From the NCBI GenBank assembly GCA_963806685.1, contig CAWDZB010000005.1:79570-143569 (forward strand): DNA of 64,000 nt, written 5' to 3'. Below, one piece after another: positions 1-8,170 of this stretch; position 1 is the first letter of the stretch, and each line of letters starts with the position of its first letter. This DNA is from DDH964 sp963806685. GTDB lineage: Bacteria > Desulfobacterota > Desulfuromonadia > Desulfuromonadales > DDH964. Under the pieces are notes generated by a model that was not told where the DNA came from, made no database searches, and saw nothing but the letters and a program-made list of their open reading frames with translations. Both the position numbers and the translations under genes were made by a program.

Positions 1-1803
1 GAGATAGTGAGAAGGAGCTTTCCTCTGTTCAATCCGCGCGATTTCCTGGCGAAGCCTGAAAAAGACGAACACCTCCAGGGCTGCCTTAATGTGTTCTGCG
101 GTCTCCTGGTTGAAGACGTTCAGTTTTACCAACTCATCCAGGCGTTTGACCGTGGTGGTAGCCTCGATCCCCTTTTCCAGCATGAACATCCGGACACAAT
201 CGACGATAAAGACACTCCCGGCCTGTTTGAGGGAGAGTTCCCCTTTGTGCTCTCCCTCCTTCTCCAGGATGAAGCGGCCGAGAAGTCCCAGGGGCGGAGC
301 GTGGCCGAGGTCGTTTTCCAGCAGGTAATAGAGGAAGAGCGTGTTCCCCTGCAATTCCCGGTGGAGGATCTGGCGCAGGTTCTGGCAGAGGCCGGGGTCG
401 CCGGCGAGAGGCATGAAATCGAAAAAGATCGTCGAATACATGACCTTTTTCGGTTCCGGCACCTGAATCCAATTGGAGATGCGGGCTTGCCACTCTTTGA
501 GGCGGCCCCGCCAAAGAGGGTTGTTGGCCATCACCCCGCCGTTGCATCGCGGATATCCCACCTGCTCGAAGGCCTCTATCAGCCGCTCGGTAAAGGGGAC
601 GAAATAGGCTTCCACTTCTTCCAGACGGGAATCGGGAAAGTCTTCGTAGATGATCCCGTTGTCCTGGTCGGGCCCCAGCAACATCTCCCTGCGCCCGCCG
701 CTGCCCATGATCATCAGGCAGAAACGGATATCCGGAGGGGGAGTGCCCTGGTGGGTGAATTCATCAACAACCAGTTCGAAACAGCGGCGTAGAATACAAT
801 GATGCAGGTAGGAGAGGATCTCCATGGTTTCAAAATGGGAACGGGACTCCCCCATGAAGGCTTTGGCTACCCGGACCAACTGAGCATTGGCGGTCGCAAG
901 ATCCTCCAGGGAATGGGCTTCCTTGATGTTGCCGACCAGGAGCATTGACTTCTGGCTTCGGTAGCGCATCAGGTCCCGGAGAGTCACCATGCCCACCAGC
1001 CTCTCCCGGTCGAGAATCGGCAGGTGGCGGATATTGTGCTCCATCATGAAGGTCGCGGCTTCGAACAAATAGGCTTCAGGGGCCATGGTGAAGGGCTTGG
1101 TGCTCATGATATCGACGGCCCGCAAGGAGCCAAGGTCGACCGTCTCCCGGGCCAGGACCTTGCTCACCAGGTCGGATTGAGTAATGACACCGGCCGCATT
1201 TTGTCCGCTATCGCTTACCACCATCGCCCCGATGCCGCGCTCGGTCATCAGCTGGGCAACCTCGCTGACCGAGGTCAGGGGAGGGCAGGTTTCCACCGGC
1301 GAAGACATGATTTCGGAAAGGCGTTTCTTGAACGGGTAGGCCTCCACTGGGGTCAGGGCATTCTGCGCGTGATCCTTGACCAGGTCGGAGTAGAGGCTGC
1401 GCACCCTGGAAAGGATCGCCCGACTGAAGTGTTCTATGATGTGGGGATGGCGCTTGGCGATGTCGGCCAGAACGGCCTGGGGGATGAGAAAACATACCGT
1501 CGAGGTTACGGTGCGGGCTCCGGCGGTATAGTTTTCCCCGGTAAAGATTGGCGTGCCACCGAAAAAACTCCCTTCCTTGCGGTAATCCACGACCATTTCG
1601 ACCCCGCCGGGAGTCAGGGCGACGATTTCAACCAGGCCTTCCTTGATGACATACAGGTAGCCGGTCGGAGGGTCGTGGTGCTTGAAGATCAGGGAATGGG
1701 GCGGGAACTTCTTGACGGATGCAGCATCGCTGAGTTCCTGGATCACGGGATCGGGAAGATGAACAAAGGGTTCAGTGTTTTTGAAGACTTGGATGTTATC
1801 CAT
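1..1803 (-). CDS. cNMP-binding/CBS-domain DUF294 nucleotidyltransferase (partial, C-terminus off window)
   Basis: Read on the minus strand from ATG at 1803 (AAGGATT ribosome site upstream) through the left edge with no stop, so about 601 codons are visible and the end is missing. Domain order is an N-terminal cyclic-nucleotide-binding fold (about residues 10-130), two CBS motifs (about 150-280), and a DUF294 nucleotidyltransferase region with the signature GSGGRREMLLGPDQDNG near residues 365-385, followed by a DUF294_C helical region. The family resembles GlnD/KNTase-type nucleotidyltransferases with regulatory nucleotide-sensing domains; the target is unknown, and uridylylation or adenylylation of a signalling protein is an inference. 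In many acetate-using bacteria such genes lie beside sodium:solute symporters, as here, which suggests a role in regulating carbon uptake. Forward-strand ORFs here are shadows. Confidence 0.9.
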   Translation of the reverse strand, partial: MDNIQVFKNTEPFVHLPDPVIQELSDAASVKKFPPHSLIFKHHDPPTGYLYVIKEGLVEIVALTPGGVEMVVDYRKEGSFFGGTPIFTGENYTAGARTVTSTVCFLIPQAVLADIAKRHPHIIEHFSRAILSRVRSLYSDLVKDHAQNALTPVEAYPFKKRLSEIMSSPVETCPPLTSVSEVAQLMTERGIGAMVVSDSGQNAAGVITQSDLVSKVLARETVDLGSLRAVDIMSTKPFTMAPEAYLFEAATFMMEHNIRHLPILDRERLVGMVTLRDLMRYRSQKSMLLVGNIKEAHSLEDLATANAQLVRVAKAFMGESRSHFETMEILSYLHHCILRRCFELVVDEFTHQGTPPPDIRFCLMIMGSGGRREMLLGPDQDNGIIYEDFPDSRLEEVEAYFVPFTERLIEAFEQVGYPRCNGGVMANNPLWRGRLKEWQARISNWIQVPEPKKVMYSTIFFDFMPLAGDPGLCQNLRQILHRELQGNTLFLYYLLENDLGHAPPLGLLGRFILEKEGEHKGELSLKQAGSVFIVDCVRMFMLEKGIEATTTVKRLDELVKLNVFNQETAEHIKAALEVFVFFRLRQEIARIEQRKAPSHYL

Positions 1804-1894
1804 GACTGAATCCTTGCCCCGGTTCCTGGTGCCGGCGGGTCATTTTGTAATGGAAAGTTCGGCAATCAAGGGGTAACCCCATCGGGGAAAGCCT

Positions 1895-2275
1895 TTACTT
1901 GGATTCTTTGGGAGCCTTTGCCTTGCGGCCGAAGGTGAAAGGATGGGCCTGGCGGCTGATGATGTAGTCGAACAACAGTTTTCCCCACAGGGTCAGACCG
2001 GCAATTTCGATCCATTTGCCAAACTCGTAAAGCCCCAGGGGAATGGTGATGATGAGCCAGGCGGCGATGAGCCCTCCAACCAGGTTGGAAAAGCCGATAA
2101 ACGGTGCCCATCGTTTCGGGTTCGGCGGTGATTCGCCCTTCTTCAGGGCCACTTCGGAATAGTCGTGCTTCACGAAAATGCGCAGACTCCGGCGCAGCCA
2201 GAAAAAAGCGACGGGGAACAACGCCAAGTAGAGAACCCAGTTCAAGATAAAGTTGAGCAGATTCGCAAACTCCAT
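1895..2275 (-). CDS. Small integral membrane protein, unknown function
   Basis: A 126-residue protein. Hydrophobic stretches at about residues 8-28 and 65-90 (LVGGLIAAWLIITIPLGLY) predict two to three membrane segments, and the C-terminus is lysine-rich (FGRKAKAPKESK). The start ATG follows GGAG. It lies between the DUF294 regulator gene and the symporter pair, all on the minus strand, with a rho-independent terminator separating it from the symporter gene, so it probably has its own promoter or is transcribed with the DUF294 gene. I do not recognise the family. Context suggests an accessory of the same transport/regulation locus, but nothing in the sequence proves it. Confidence 0.75.
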   Translation of the reverse strand: MEFANLLNFILNWVLYLALFPVAFFWLRRSLRIFVKHDYSEVALKKGESPPNPKRWAPFIGFSNLVGGLIAAWLIITIPLGLYEFGKWIEIAGLTLWGKLLFDYIISRQAHPFTFGRKAKAPKESK

Positions 2276-2363
2276 TCCAGACTCCAGTTGGCCCTGGCAG
2301 GGCGGCTATGATTTTTAAGGGATATATACCGGGGTAAAGCGGAGCAGGCAAGACCTTTTTAAG

Positions 2364-2394
2364 AAAAAACCCCGCCAGCACAACCGGCGGGGTT
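2364..2394 (-). terminator. Rho-independent terminator of the symporter operon
   Basis: On the minus strand, just past the symporter stop, AACCCCGCC and GGCGGGGTT pair around a short loop and are followed by a T-rich run. Perfect 8-9 bp GC stem. Confidence 0.88.
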
Positions 2395-2432
2395 CATCAA
2401 ACTGACGATTTCAATTCAACTCAAGAAGCGTT

Positions 2433-4241
2433 TTAATGCGCCCCATCCACCGCCTTGGAGCCGCGGGGGATACGGACGTTCTCGACCATGGCGGCGATGT
2501 CGTCGGGCACCTTGGCGGTCATGTTCTTGACGGCGAAGGCCACCGCGAAGTTGACGATCGCACCGATGGTACCGAAGGCGTTCGGCTCGATGCCGAAGAA
2601 GAAGTTCGCCTTGCCGCCGAAGAGGCCGAGGAACTCGGTCCCCTTGATGAAGAAGATCCCCTTGTGGGCAAAGACGTAGAACATGGTGATGCCGATACCG
2701 GCGAGCATCCCGGCCATGGCGCCTTCCTTGTTCATGGTCTTGCTGAAGATCCCCATCATCAGGGCGGGGAAGATCGAGGAGGCGGCAAGACCGAAGGCGA
2801 TGGCCACGGTCCCGGCGGCGAATCCCGGCGGATGCAGACCGAGGATACCGGCGACGACGATGGAGCAGGCCATGGCAATCTTGCCGGCCATCAGCTCACC
2901 CTTCTCGGAGAGGTCCGGCATGAACTTCTCCTTGAGCAGGTCATGGGAAATCGCCGAAGAGATGGCGAGGAGCAGACCGGCCGCGGTGGAGAGGGCGGCT
3001 GCCAGACCACCGGCCGCGACCAGGGCGATGACCCAGTTGGGCAGCAAGGCGATCTCGGGGTTGGCGAGGACGATGATGTCCCTGTTAACGCTCAGCTCGT
3101 TACCTTTCCAGCCGGCTGCAGCGGCCTTGGCCTGGAAGTCGGCGTTCTTGCTCGCATCGTTGTAAAGCTGGATGCGGCCGTCCCCGTTCTTGTCAGTGAA
3201 TTTCAGAAGGCCGGTAACCTCCCAGCGCTTCATCCAGTCGGGACGCTGATCGTACTGAATCTGGGCATCCGGGGCGAAGACGTCGGCGTTGGTCATGATG
3301 TTGGGATTGACGGTCTTGAGCAGGTTCATCTGGGCCATCGCGGCCACGGCCGGGGCAGTTGTATAGAGGAGGGCGATGAAGACCAGGGCCCAACCGGCCG
3401 AGGCGCGGGCGTCCCTGACCTTGGGCACCGTGAAAAAGCGAACGATGACGTGGGGCAGACCGGCGGTACCGATCATCAACGATACAGTGTAGACGAAGGT
3501 GTTCAGTGTGCTCAGCCGGACGCTGGTGGTGTACTGGGCGAAGCCGAGGTCCTGAACAATCAGGTCAAGCTTGTGGAGCAGGGCGACGTTGCTGCCGACC
3601 ATGTCCGAACCGAGACCGAGTTGGGGGATCGGATTCCCGGTGAGCTGCATGGAGATGAAGATCGCCGGGATAGTGTAGGCAACGATCAGAACGCAGTACT
3701 GGGCGACCTGGGTGTAGGTAATCCCCTTCATGCCGCCGAATACCGCGTACATGAAGACGATGGCCATCCCGATGTAGATCCCGGTGGCGTTGGAAACGCC
3801 GAGGAAGCGGGAGAAGGCGACACCGACACCGGTCATCTGGCCGATGATGTAGGTAAGGGAGGCCATCAGCAGGCAGAGCACGGCGACGGTGCTGGCACCC
3901 TTGGAGTAGTAGCGGGTGCCGAAGAACTGGGGCACGGTGAACTTGCCGAACTTACGCAGGTAGGGGGCCAGCAGCATGGCGAGCAGAACGTAGCCGCCGG
4001 TCCAGCCCATCAGGAAAAGGCAGCCGCCATAGCCCATGCCGGCAATCAGGCCGGCCATGGAGATGAAAGAGGCCGCCGACATCCAGTCGGCCCCCGTGGC
4101 CATCCCGTTCAGAACCGGGTGAACCCCGCCACCGGCGACGTAAAATTCTTTGGTGCTACCCGCACGCGCCCAGATGGCGATGCCGATGTAGAGGGCAAAG
4201 GTGAGCCCAACGATGAGATAGGTAATTCCTTGAAGACTCAT
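2433..4241 (-). CDS. Sodium:solute symporter, large subunit (VC_2705/ActP-like acetate-type permease)
   Basis: A 602-residue polytopic membrane protein of the sodium:solute symporter family, with about 13 hydrophobic segments from the N-terminus (ITYLIVGLTFALYIGIAIWA) to about residue 575. The conserved region GMATGADWMSAASFISMAGL near residues 47-66 is typical of the ActP/VC_2705 group, which moves acetate or related short-chain monocarboxylates with sodium. The start ATG has a strong AAGGAGGAG site. A hydrophilic insert at about residues 320-395 contains DKNGDGRIQLYND, an EF-hand-like calcium-binding loop. It lies 15 bp downstream of a small-subunit gene and is followed by a terminator, so the two form an operon. 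The substrate (acetate most likely) is inferred from family, not shown. Confidence 0.92.
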   Translation of the reverse strand: MSLQGITYLIVGLTFALYIGIAIWARAGSTKEFYVAGGGVHPVLNGMATGADWMSAASFISMAGLIAGMGYGGCLFLMGWTGGYVLLAMLLAPYLRKFGKFTVPQFFGTRYYSKGASTVAVLCLLMASLTYIIGQMTGVGVAFSRFLGVSNATGIYIGMAIVFMYAVFGGMKGITYTQVAQYCVLIVAYTIPAIFISMQLTGNPIPQLGLGSDMVGSNVALLHKLDLIVQDLGFAQYTTSVRLSTLNTFVYTVSLMIGTAGLPHVIVRFFTVPKVRDARASAGWALVFIALLYTTAPAVAAMAQMNLLKTVNPNIMTNADVFAPDAQIQYDQRPDWMKRWEVTGLLKFTDKNGDGRIQLYNDASKNADFQAKAAAAGWKGNELSVNRDIIVLANPEIALLPNWVIALVAAGGLAAALSTAAGLLLAISSAISHDLLKEKFMPDLSEKGELMAGKIAMACSIVVAGILGLHPPGFAAGTVAIAFGLAASSIFPALMMGIFSKTMNKEGAMAGMLAGIGITMFYVFAHKGIFFIKGTEFLGLFGGKANFFFGIEPNAFGTIGAIVNFAVAFAVKNMTAKVPDDIAAMVENVRIPRGSKAVDGAH

Positions 4242-4256
4242 AGTGATCGCTCCTCC

Positions 4257-4511
4257 TTAATCCTCGTGGACGTCAAATTTTTCGTCGATCTTACCCATCC
4301 GCCACATATAGACGAAGATGAGGACAACGAAGATCATTTCAGACCCCTGCTGGGCAAACCAGAAGCCCAACGGGTACCCCCCCAAATGAATGTTGTTGAG
4401 GGCGGGGGCCAGAAGGATGCCGAATCCGTAGGAAACGAGCGCCCAGACGATCAATACATTTCGAATCAGACCTAATGTGGCTTTCCAATAGCCAATGCTA
4501 TCGTGTTGCAT
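4257..4511 (-). CDS. Sodium:solute symporter small subunit (DUF4212)
   Basis: An 84-residue protein with two predicted membrane helices (LIRNVLIVWALVSYGFGILLA region and MIFVVLIFVYMWRMGK region) and an acidic tail (KIDEKFDVHED). It matches the DUF4212 / TIGR03647-type small subunit that always travels with the VC_2705-type large symporter, which begins 15 bp downstream. The start has a strong AGGAGAGGAGG site. It is the first gene of the two-gene operon and is preceded by a 700 bp AT-rich region, so the operon promoter should lie there. Confidence 0.9.
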   Translation of the reverse strand: MQHDSIGYWKATLGLIRNVLIVWALVSYGFGILLAPALNNIHLGGYPLGFWFAQQGSEMIFVVLIFVYMWRMGKIDEKFDVHED

Positions 4512-5221
4512 ATACAGCCTCCTCTCCTTTAAATGGGTGATGCATCACTGCGATTGATTGCTTGTGAAACATTGTCTTCCCAGATTCCACCTAAGCCTCA
4601 TAGTCCATTCAAGTCGTTGCCGGTCCTCCTTTCCCTTGTGTTGAATTTGAAATATTCCAAATTGAGAGGCTTCTGGTCAGCCAGGGTCAGCCTGAGTAGC
4701 CAACCCTCGAAAAGTCCATTGAATACGGTTCAATACTAAAAGACCCTTCATCGCCTTGGGCAGGGGAAGGCGGTCTGACAGCAAAAATTTGTGTTTGCCT
4801 GAGAGTGAATCATAAGTTCAATTCTGAATAGTCTACACTTTGTAGGTCGTTTTCAAATGACCAAACAAAAAAAATGGGATTGTCTGGAAAATTCAAATTG
4901 CATCTCAAAAAAGGGAACCATGTTTCGCAGAGCAAAACAAGCTTGGCGTTATTGTAGCACAAGATATGCTGAGTTCAGTGGAAAAGTCAATAAAAATATA
5001 ACCATGTTTTGGCGATAAAGAATATGGTAGAAAAAGCATAAAAAACCGGCTAGTTAAGTGGTTATTTTGAGAGAAAAATTGGGTAGTTATTAGTGGAACG
5101 CCGCTGGAGGTTCGGGAGCATGTTATGAAAAAAATCAGTCATCCTTTGATTAGAATAGAAATGGGGTTTAGTAGTAATTGAACGACGGGACGCTCCAGGG
5201 CCGGCCGCTCTTCATTCTGCT
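4512..5221. other. 700 bp AT-rich non-coding region between symporter operon and IclR gene
   Basis: No convincing gene; the ORF at 4533-4739 has no coding character. The region is much more AT-rich than its neighbours and must hold the symporter promoter. Two short inverted repeats are visible: AATTTG(N8)CAAATT at 4644-4663 and ATTGAA(N5)TTCAAT at 4718-4734. Either could be a regulator site; neither matches a named operator I can assign. Confidence 0.5.
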
Positions 5222-6007
5222 TCATTCCATGGGCTTGTCGCCAAAGAAATGCCCCAGATATCCCAATTGGGATGAAATGATTTCACCTGCAGTAAAGAGA
5301 GCCGGCAGCAGGTGCTGATCAATCCGCTCCCTTCCCATTCGGAATTCGGGTCCGAGCAATGCCAGGACGCCTGCCACCTCGCCCGCCCCTCTGAATAGAG
5401 CGGTTGCGACGCAGGTTATCTGCTCGCCGACACTGCTGTGGTCAATGCAAAATCCTGTCTGGTGAATGCGGGAGGCCTCCTCGGAAATACTAAGTGGCAG
5501 GACAAGTTTTCTCTGAAGATTCGGGGAAATTAAATGGTGCGGCGGGTCGAAGGCCAGAAAGATCCTGCCAACCGCGGTCGTTTCGACGGGAAATCGGCGG
5601 CCGACTAAGGAGGCGATCTTGATCTGTTGGGCACTGTCGACCATGTCGAGAAACAAAATCTCGTCACCACGTCTGACCGCCAGGTACGCGGCCTCGTTCA
5701 GTTCCCTTGCCAGATGCTCCATGACCGGCCGGGCTTTGCGCAACAGGCCCATGTGGGACAGAAACTTCTGTCCCATTTCGTAGGCCGCCATGCCGAGGCG
5801 ATATTTTCGGGAGCCCGGTTCCCGTTCCACGTAGCCGTGATTTTCGAAGGTTGCCAGTAGTCGAAAAAGGCTTGCCTTAGTCATTCCCAATCGGTGGCTC
5901 AGACCGGAGAGGCTGACCTCTTCGCCTTCCTCACACAAGGCTTCGAGGAGAGCCAGGGCATTTTCTACCGAGTGGATACAGTAGGTTTCTTTGCTGCGTA
6001 CCTGCAC
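5222..6007 (-). CDS. IclR-family transcriptional regulator
   Basis: About 261 residues starting at GTG 6007, chosen because GGGAGGAGGG lies 7-8 bases upstream; a TTG at 6025 is the alternative. An N-terminal winged helix-turn-helix (about residues 12-75, with LSGLSHRLGMTKASLFRLLA as recognition region) is followed by the IclR effector-binding domain (about 80-250). IclR proteins bind operators as dimers or tetramers and respond to small carboxylic or aromatic effectors. The gene is divergent from an isochorismatase-family hydrolase, and the shared 386 bp region holds a long inverted repeat, so it probably controls that gene and itself. The symporter operon downstream is a second possible target. 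Effector unknown. Confidence 0.88.
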   Translation of the reverse strand: MQVRSKETYCIHSVENALALLEALCEEGEEVSLSGLSHRLGMTKASLFRLLATFENHGYVEREPGSRKYRLGMAAYEMGQKFLSHMGLLRKARPVMEHLARELNEAAYLAVRRGDEILFLDMVDSAQQIKIASLVGRRFPVETTAVGRIFLAFDPPHHLISPNLQRKLVLPLSISEEASRIHQTGFCIDHSSVGEQITCVATALFRGAGEVAGVLALLGPEFRMGRERIDQHLLPALFTAGEIISSQLGYLGHFFGDKPME

Positions 6008-6085
6008 CTTGCCCTCCTCCCGCAAAAGCTACCGAATCCGTCATTTTGAGTATCGGAACCAGTCTGGCGAAATTAAAATAATACG

Positions 6086-6172
6086 ATGTTTTATTTTTGT
6101 CAACAGGGGAAAGGCTAGCAAATCAACTTGATGACGACATTTGAGATTGCCTTGATGAAAAAAATAAAACAT
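6086..6172. promoter_or_regulatory. Inverted-repeat operator candidate between IclR gene and isochorismatase gene
   Basis: ATGTTTTATTTTT at 6086-6098 is repeated exactly, in inverse, as AAAAATAAAACAT at 6160-6172 (13 of 13 bases, arm starts 74 bp apart). The position in a divergent promoter region next to an IclR gene suggests a paired regulator site. Confidence 0.55.
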
Positions 6173-6393
6173 TTTTACAGTAAGTAGCGTAATTTTCGAA
6201 ACAGACCAAAAGAATGGAAGAAGAGGGTTCCCGCTGGTTTGGGGAAGGACGTTGTCGGCCGCTGACTCGTGGTGCACAGGAAAGAAAAGGCAATGGTCTG
6301 AAAATGACAATGAAGGTTGGTTTTTGCCACAACCTGTGCGAATCTAGGATGGCATTGCCAAGCATTATTTTTACACCCGGCAAGGAGGACAAG

Positions 6394-6978
6394 ATGACCG
6401 TTTCTTTGGACAGATTCCAGCTCGATAAATTAAAGACGACGCTGGTGGTCATTGACGTACAGCAGAGGCTTGTGCCGAGTATGCCGCCAAAGGTCTACCG
6501 GGAAGTGCTGAAAGCCATCGAATTTCTGATCAATTGCTGTGACCTGCTGGGGGTTCCGGTGGTAGTCACCGAACAGTACCCCAAGGGGCTGGGCCCGACG
6601 GTTCCTGAGCTGGCTGCGGCGGGCAGAGATAAAATCATTGAGAAACTCTGTTTTGGTTGCTGTGGAGAGCCGACATTCAATGATCGCCTGGCGACGACCG
6701 GTCGTTCCCAAATCCTGGTAGTTGGCATGGAGGCCCATGTCTGCGTTCACCAGACCGTTTTGGGACTTCTTGAGTCCGGCTATCAGGTCCATCTGGTTCG
6801 TGACGCCGTTGTCTCCCGTGGCAAGACTGACTATTTGAACGCCCTGGACCTCGCTCGCCAGGCCGGGGCCATTGTAACCACCGCAGAAACCGCTGCCTTC
6901 CAAATGCTGAAGGCGGCGTCGGCCCCTGAATTCAAGGCGGTATCCGCGTTGGTCAAAGCCCGGTTTGCCGGAAATTGA
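6394..6978 (+). CDS. Isochorismatase-family cysteine hydrolase
   Basis: 194 residues. The start at 6394 is preferred over an upstream in-frame ATG at 6214 because AAGGAGG sits six bases before it and family similarity begins there. The cysteine-hydrolase fold is clear: the catalytic aspartate in VVIDVQQRL (about residue 20), a cysteine-rich segment CFGCCGEPTFND, and the nucleophile cysteine in GMEAHVCVHQT (about residue 119). This is the YcaC-like branch rather than a true 2,3-dihydro-dihydroxybenzoate synthase, since no siderophore genes are near. The substrate is probably an amide or N-carbamoyl compound, but the sequence does not say which. It is divergent from the IclR gene and likely its target. 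Confidence 0.88.
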   Translation: MTVSLDRFQLDKLKTTLVVIDVQQRLVPSMPPKVYREVLKAIEFLINCCDLLGVPVVVTEQYPKGLGPTVPELAAAGRDKIIEKLCFGCCGEPTFNDRLATTGRSQILVVGMEAHVCVHQTVLGLLESGYQVHLVRDAVVSRGKTDYLNALDLARQAGAIVTTAETAAFQMLKAASAPEFKAVSALVKARFAGN

Positions 6979-7084
6979 ACAGTTCCTAATGCCGCTTTCA
7001 CGGTACAATTTGCCTGGAAAAAAGGTGGGGCGGGGGCCTTGCCACGGCCGTCTTGAACCCTTGGCAACCAGATGAGTCAACGCG

Positions 7085-7390
7085 ATGAATCGACCGTTTC
7101 TGTTGGACCTCGAGCCGGTATTCAAAGCCACCCTTGCCAAGTGGGGGGAAGAAGCCCAATACGACCAGGCCGTCGAAGAGTGCGCCGAACTGATCACCGC
7201 CCTTAAACATTTCAAGCGCCGCCGCATCAAGGCCGCGCAATTGGTCGAGGAACTGGCCGACGTCGCCCTTATGGTCGGGCAACTTTCCTGGATGCTGGGA
7301 AGTGATCAGGTTGCCCGGGCCATGGAAAGCAAACTGGAAAAACTCAACCGCCTGCTGGCGGAGGAGGAACAGGAAGACCGGGGAGCCTAG
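7085..7390 (+). CDS. MazG-like NTP pyrophosphohydrolase domain protein
   Basis: 101 residues, all-alpha. The motif pair QAVEECAELITALKHF (E-E-x-x-E) and VEELADVALMVGQL (E-x-x-D) is the MazG/all-alpha NTP pyrophosphatase metal site. Such proteins hydrolyse non-canonical or excess NTPs to NMP and pyrophosphate with magnesium. One MazG-like domain only, so it is a stand-alone short member rather than a full two-domain MazG. The start is uncertain because the ribosome site is weak. It precedes the nitroreductase gene by 67 bp and may be cotranscribed with it. Confidence 0.8.
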   Translation: MNRPFLLDLEPVFKATLAKWGEEAQYDQAVEECAELITALKHFKRRRIKAAQLVEELADVALMVGQLSWMLGSDQVARAMESKLEKLNRLLAEEEQEDRGA

Positions 7391-7457
7391 GGACGACCGG
7401 AGTTAGTCGGGCATCCGGGACGTTCATCCCGGCAACAGTGCAACCAGGAGAATCTTC

Positions 7458-8012
7458 ATGCTATTGCCCCTGCTCCAAAGCCGGCGCAGTATCCGCCAGT
7501 TTCAGCCAAGGCCGGTGGAGGCTGAAAAGGTTCAGCAACTGGTTGAAGCGCTGCTCCGCTCCCCCTCATCCCGGGGGCGCAATCCGTGGGAATTTATTGT
7601 CGTGGATGAGCCGGCCCTGCTGAAAAAATTGGCTCGAGCCAAGGCACACGGGTCAGCATTTCTCGATGGGGCTCCACTGGCGGTGGCTCTTTGCGGAGAT
7701 CCCGAGCGCAGTGACGTCTGGATCGAGGACTGCGCCATCGCGGCGATCATTCTGCAGTTGACCGCCGAGTCTCTGGGGCTCGGGAGCTGCTGGGCGCAGA
7801 TTCGCCTGCGCCTGCATCGCGACGGACGCACCGCTGAAGACTATCTTCGCCCCCTCCTCAATCTGCCGGGAGAAATGCGCATCCTGGCCGTCGTCGGTGT
7901 CGGCTATCCCGACGAGTCCAAGCCCGGGCACGCCCGGAAGACCCTCGAGTGGGGCAAGGTGCACCGGAACCAGTTCGGCGGTGCCCGGAGTGATTCTCAG
8001 GAAAGGGAATAA
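7458..8012 (+). CDS. Nitroreductase-family FMN oxidoreductase
   Basis: 184 residues with an AGGAG site before ATG. The N-terminal SRRSIRQFQPRPV is the conserved phosphate/FMN-binding start of nitroreductases, SPSSRGRNPWEFIVVD is the next FMN contact region, and the GLGSCWAQIRLR stretch follows the usual central helix. Enzymes of this family use NAD(P)H and FMN to reduce nitro groups, quinones or flavins; the substrate is unknown. It lies downstream of the MazG-like gene in the same direction and ends convergent with glycogen phosphorylase, with 158 bp of non-coding GC-rich DNA between. Confidence 0.88.
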   Translation: MLLPLLQSRRSIRQFQPRPVEAEKVQQLVEALLRSPSSRGRNPWEFIVVDEPALLKKLARAKAHGSAFLDGAPLAVALCGDPERSDVWIEDCAIAAIILQLTAESLGLGSCWAQIRLRLHRDGRTAEDYLRPLLNLPGEMRILAVVGVGYPDESKPGHARKTLEWGKVHRNQFGGARSDSQERE

Positions 8013-8170
8013 CTGCGGCTGGTAGCTAAGTGGTGCCGCTGCCGCCGCCGTTGCGGCTGGCTCCGCCCTTGGGGGCGAGGGGACTTGAGGAGCGATGAGG
8101 AGGATTGCGCCGAACTGAGGGCGGGTAGGGACGCAACCCCATCCCCTCGGTCCACCCCGGTTACCGGGAA

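Noticed and set aside
2436..4475. 679-codon forward ORF opposite the symporter genes
   Set aside because: Asp/Glu/Gly/His-rich antisense shadow of a clear membrane protein; no family similarity and no ribosome site.
4955..4985. Sigma-54-like GG-N10-GC site (TTGGCGTTATTGTAGC)
   Set aside because: It points toward a gene on the opposite strand and the -12 element lacks the usual TTGC.
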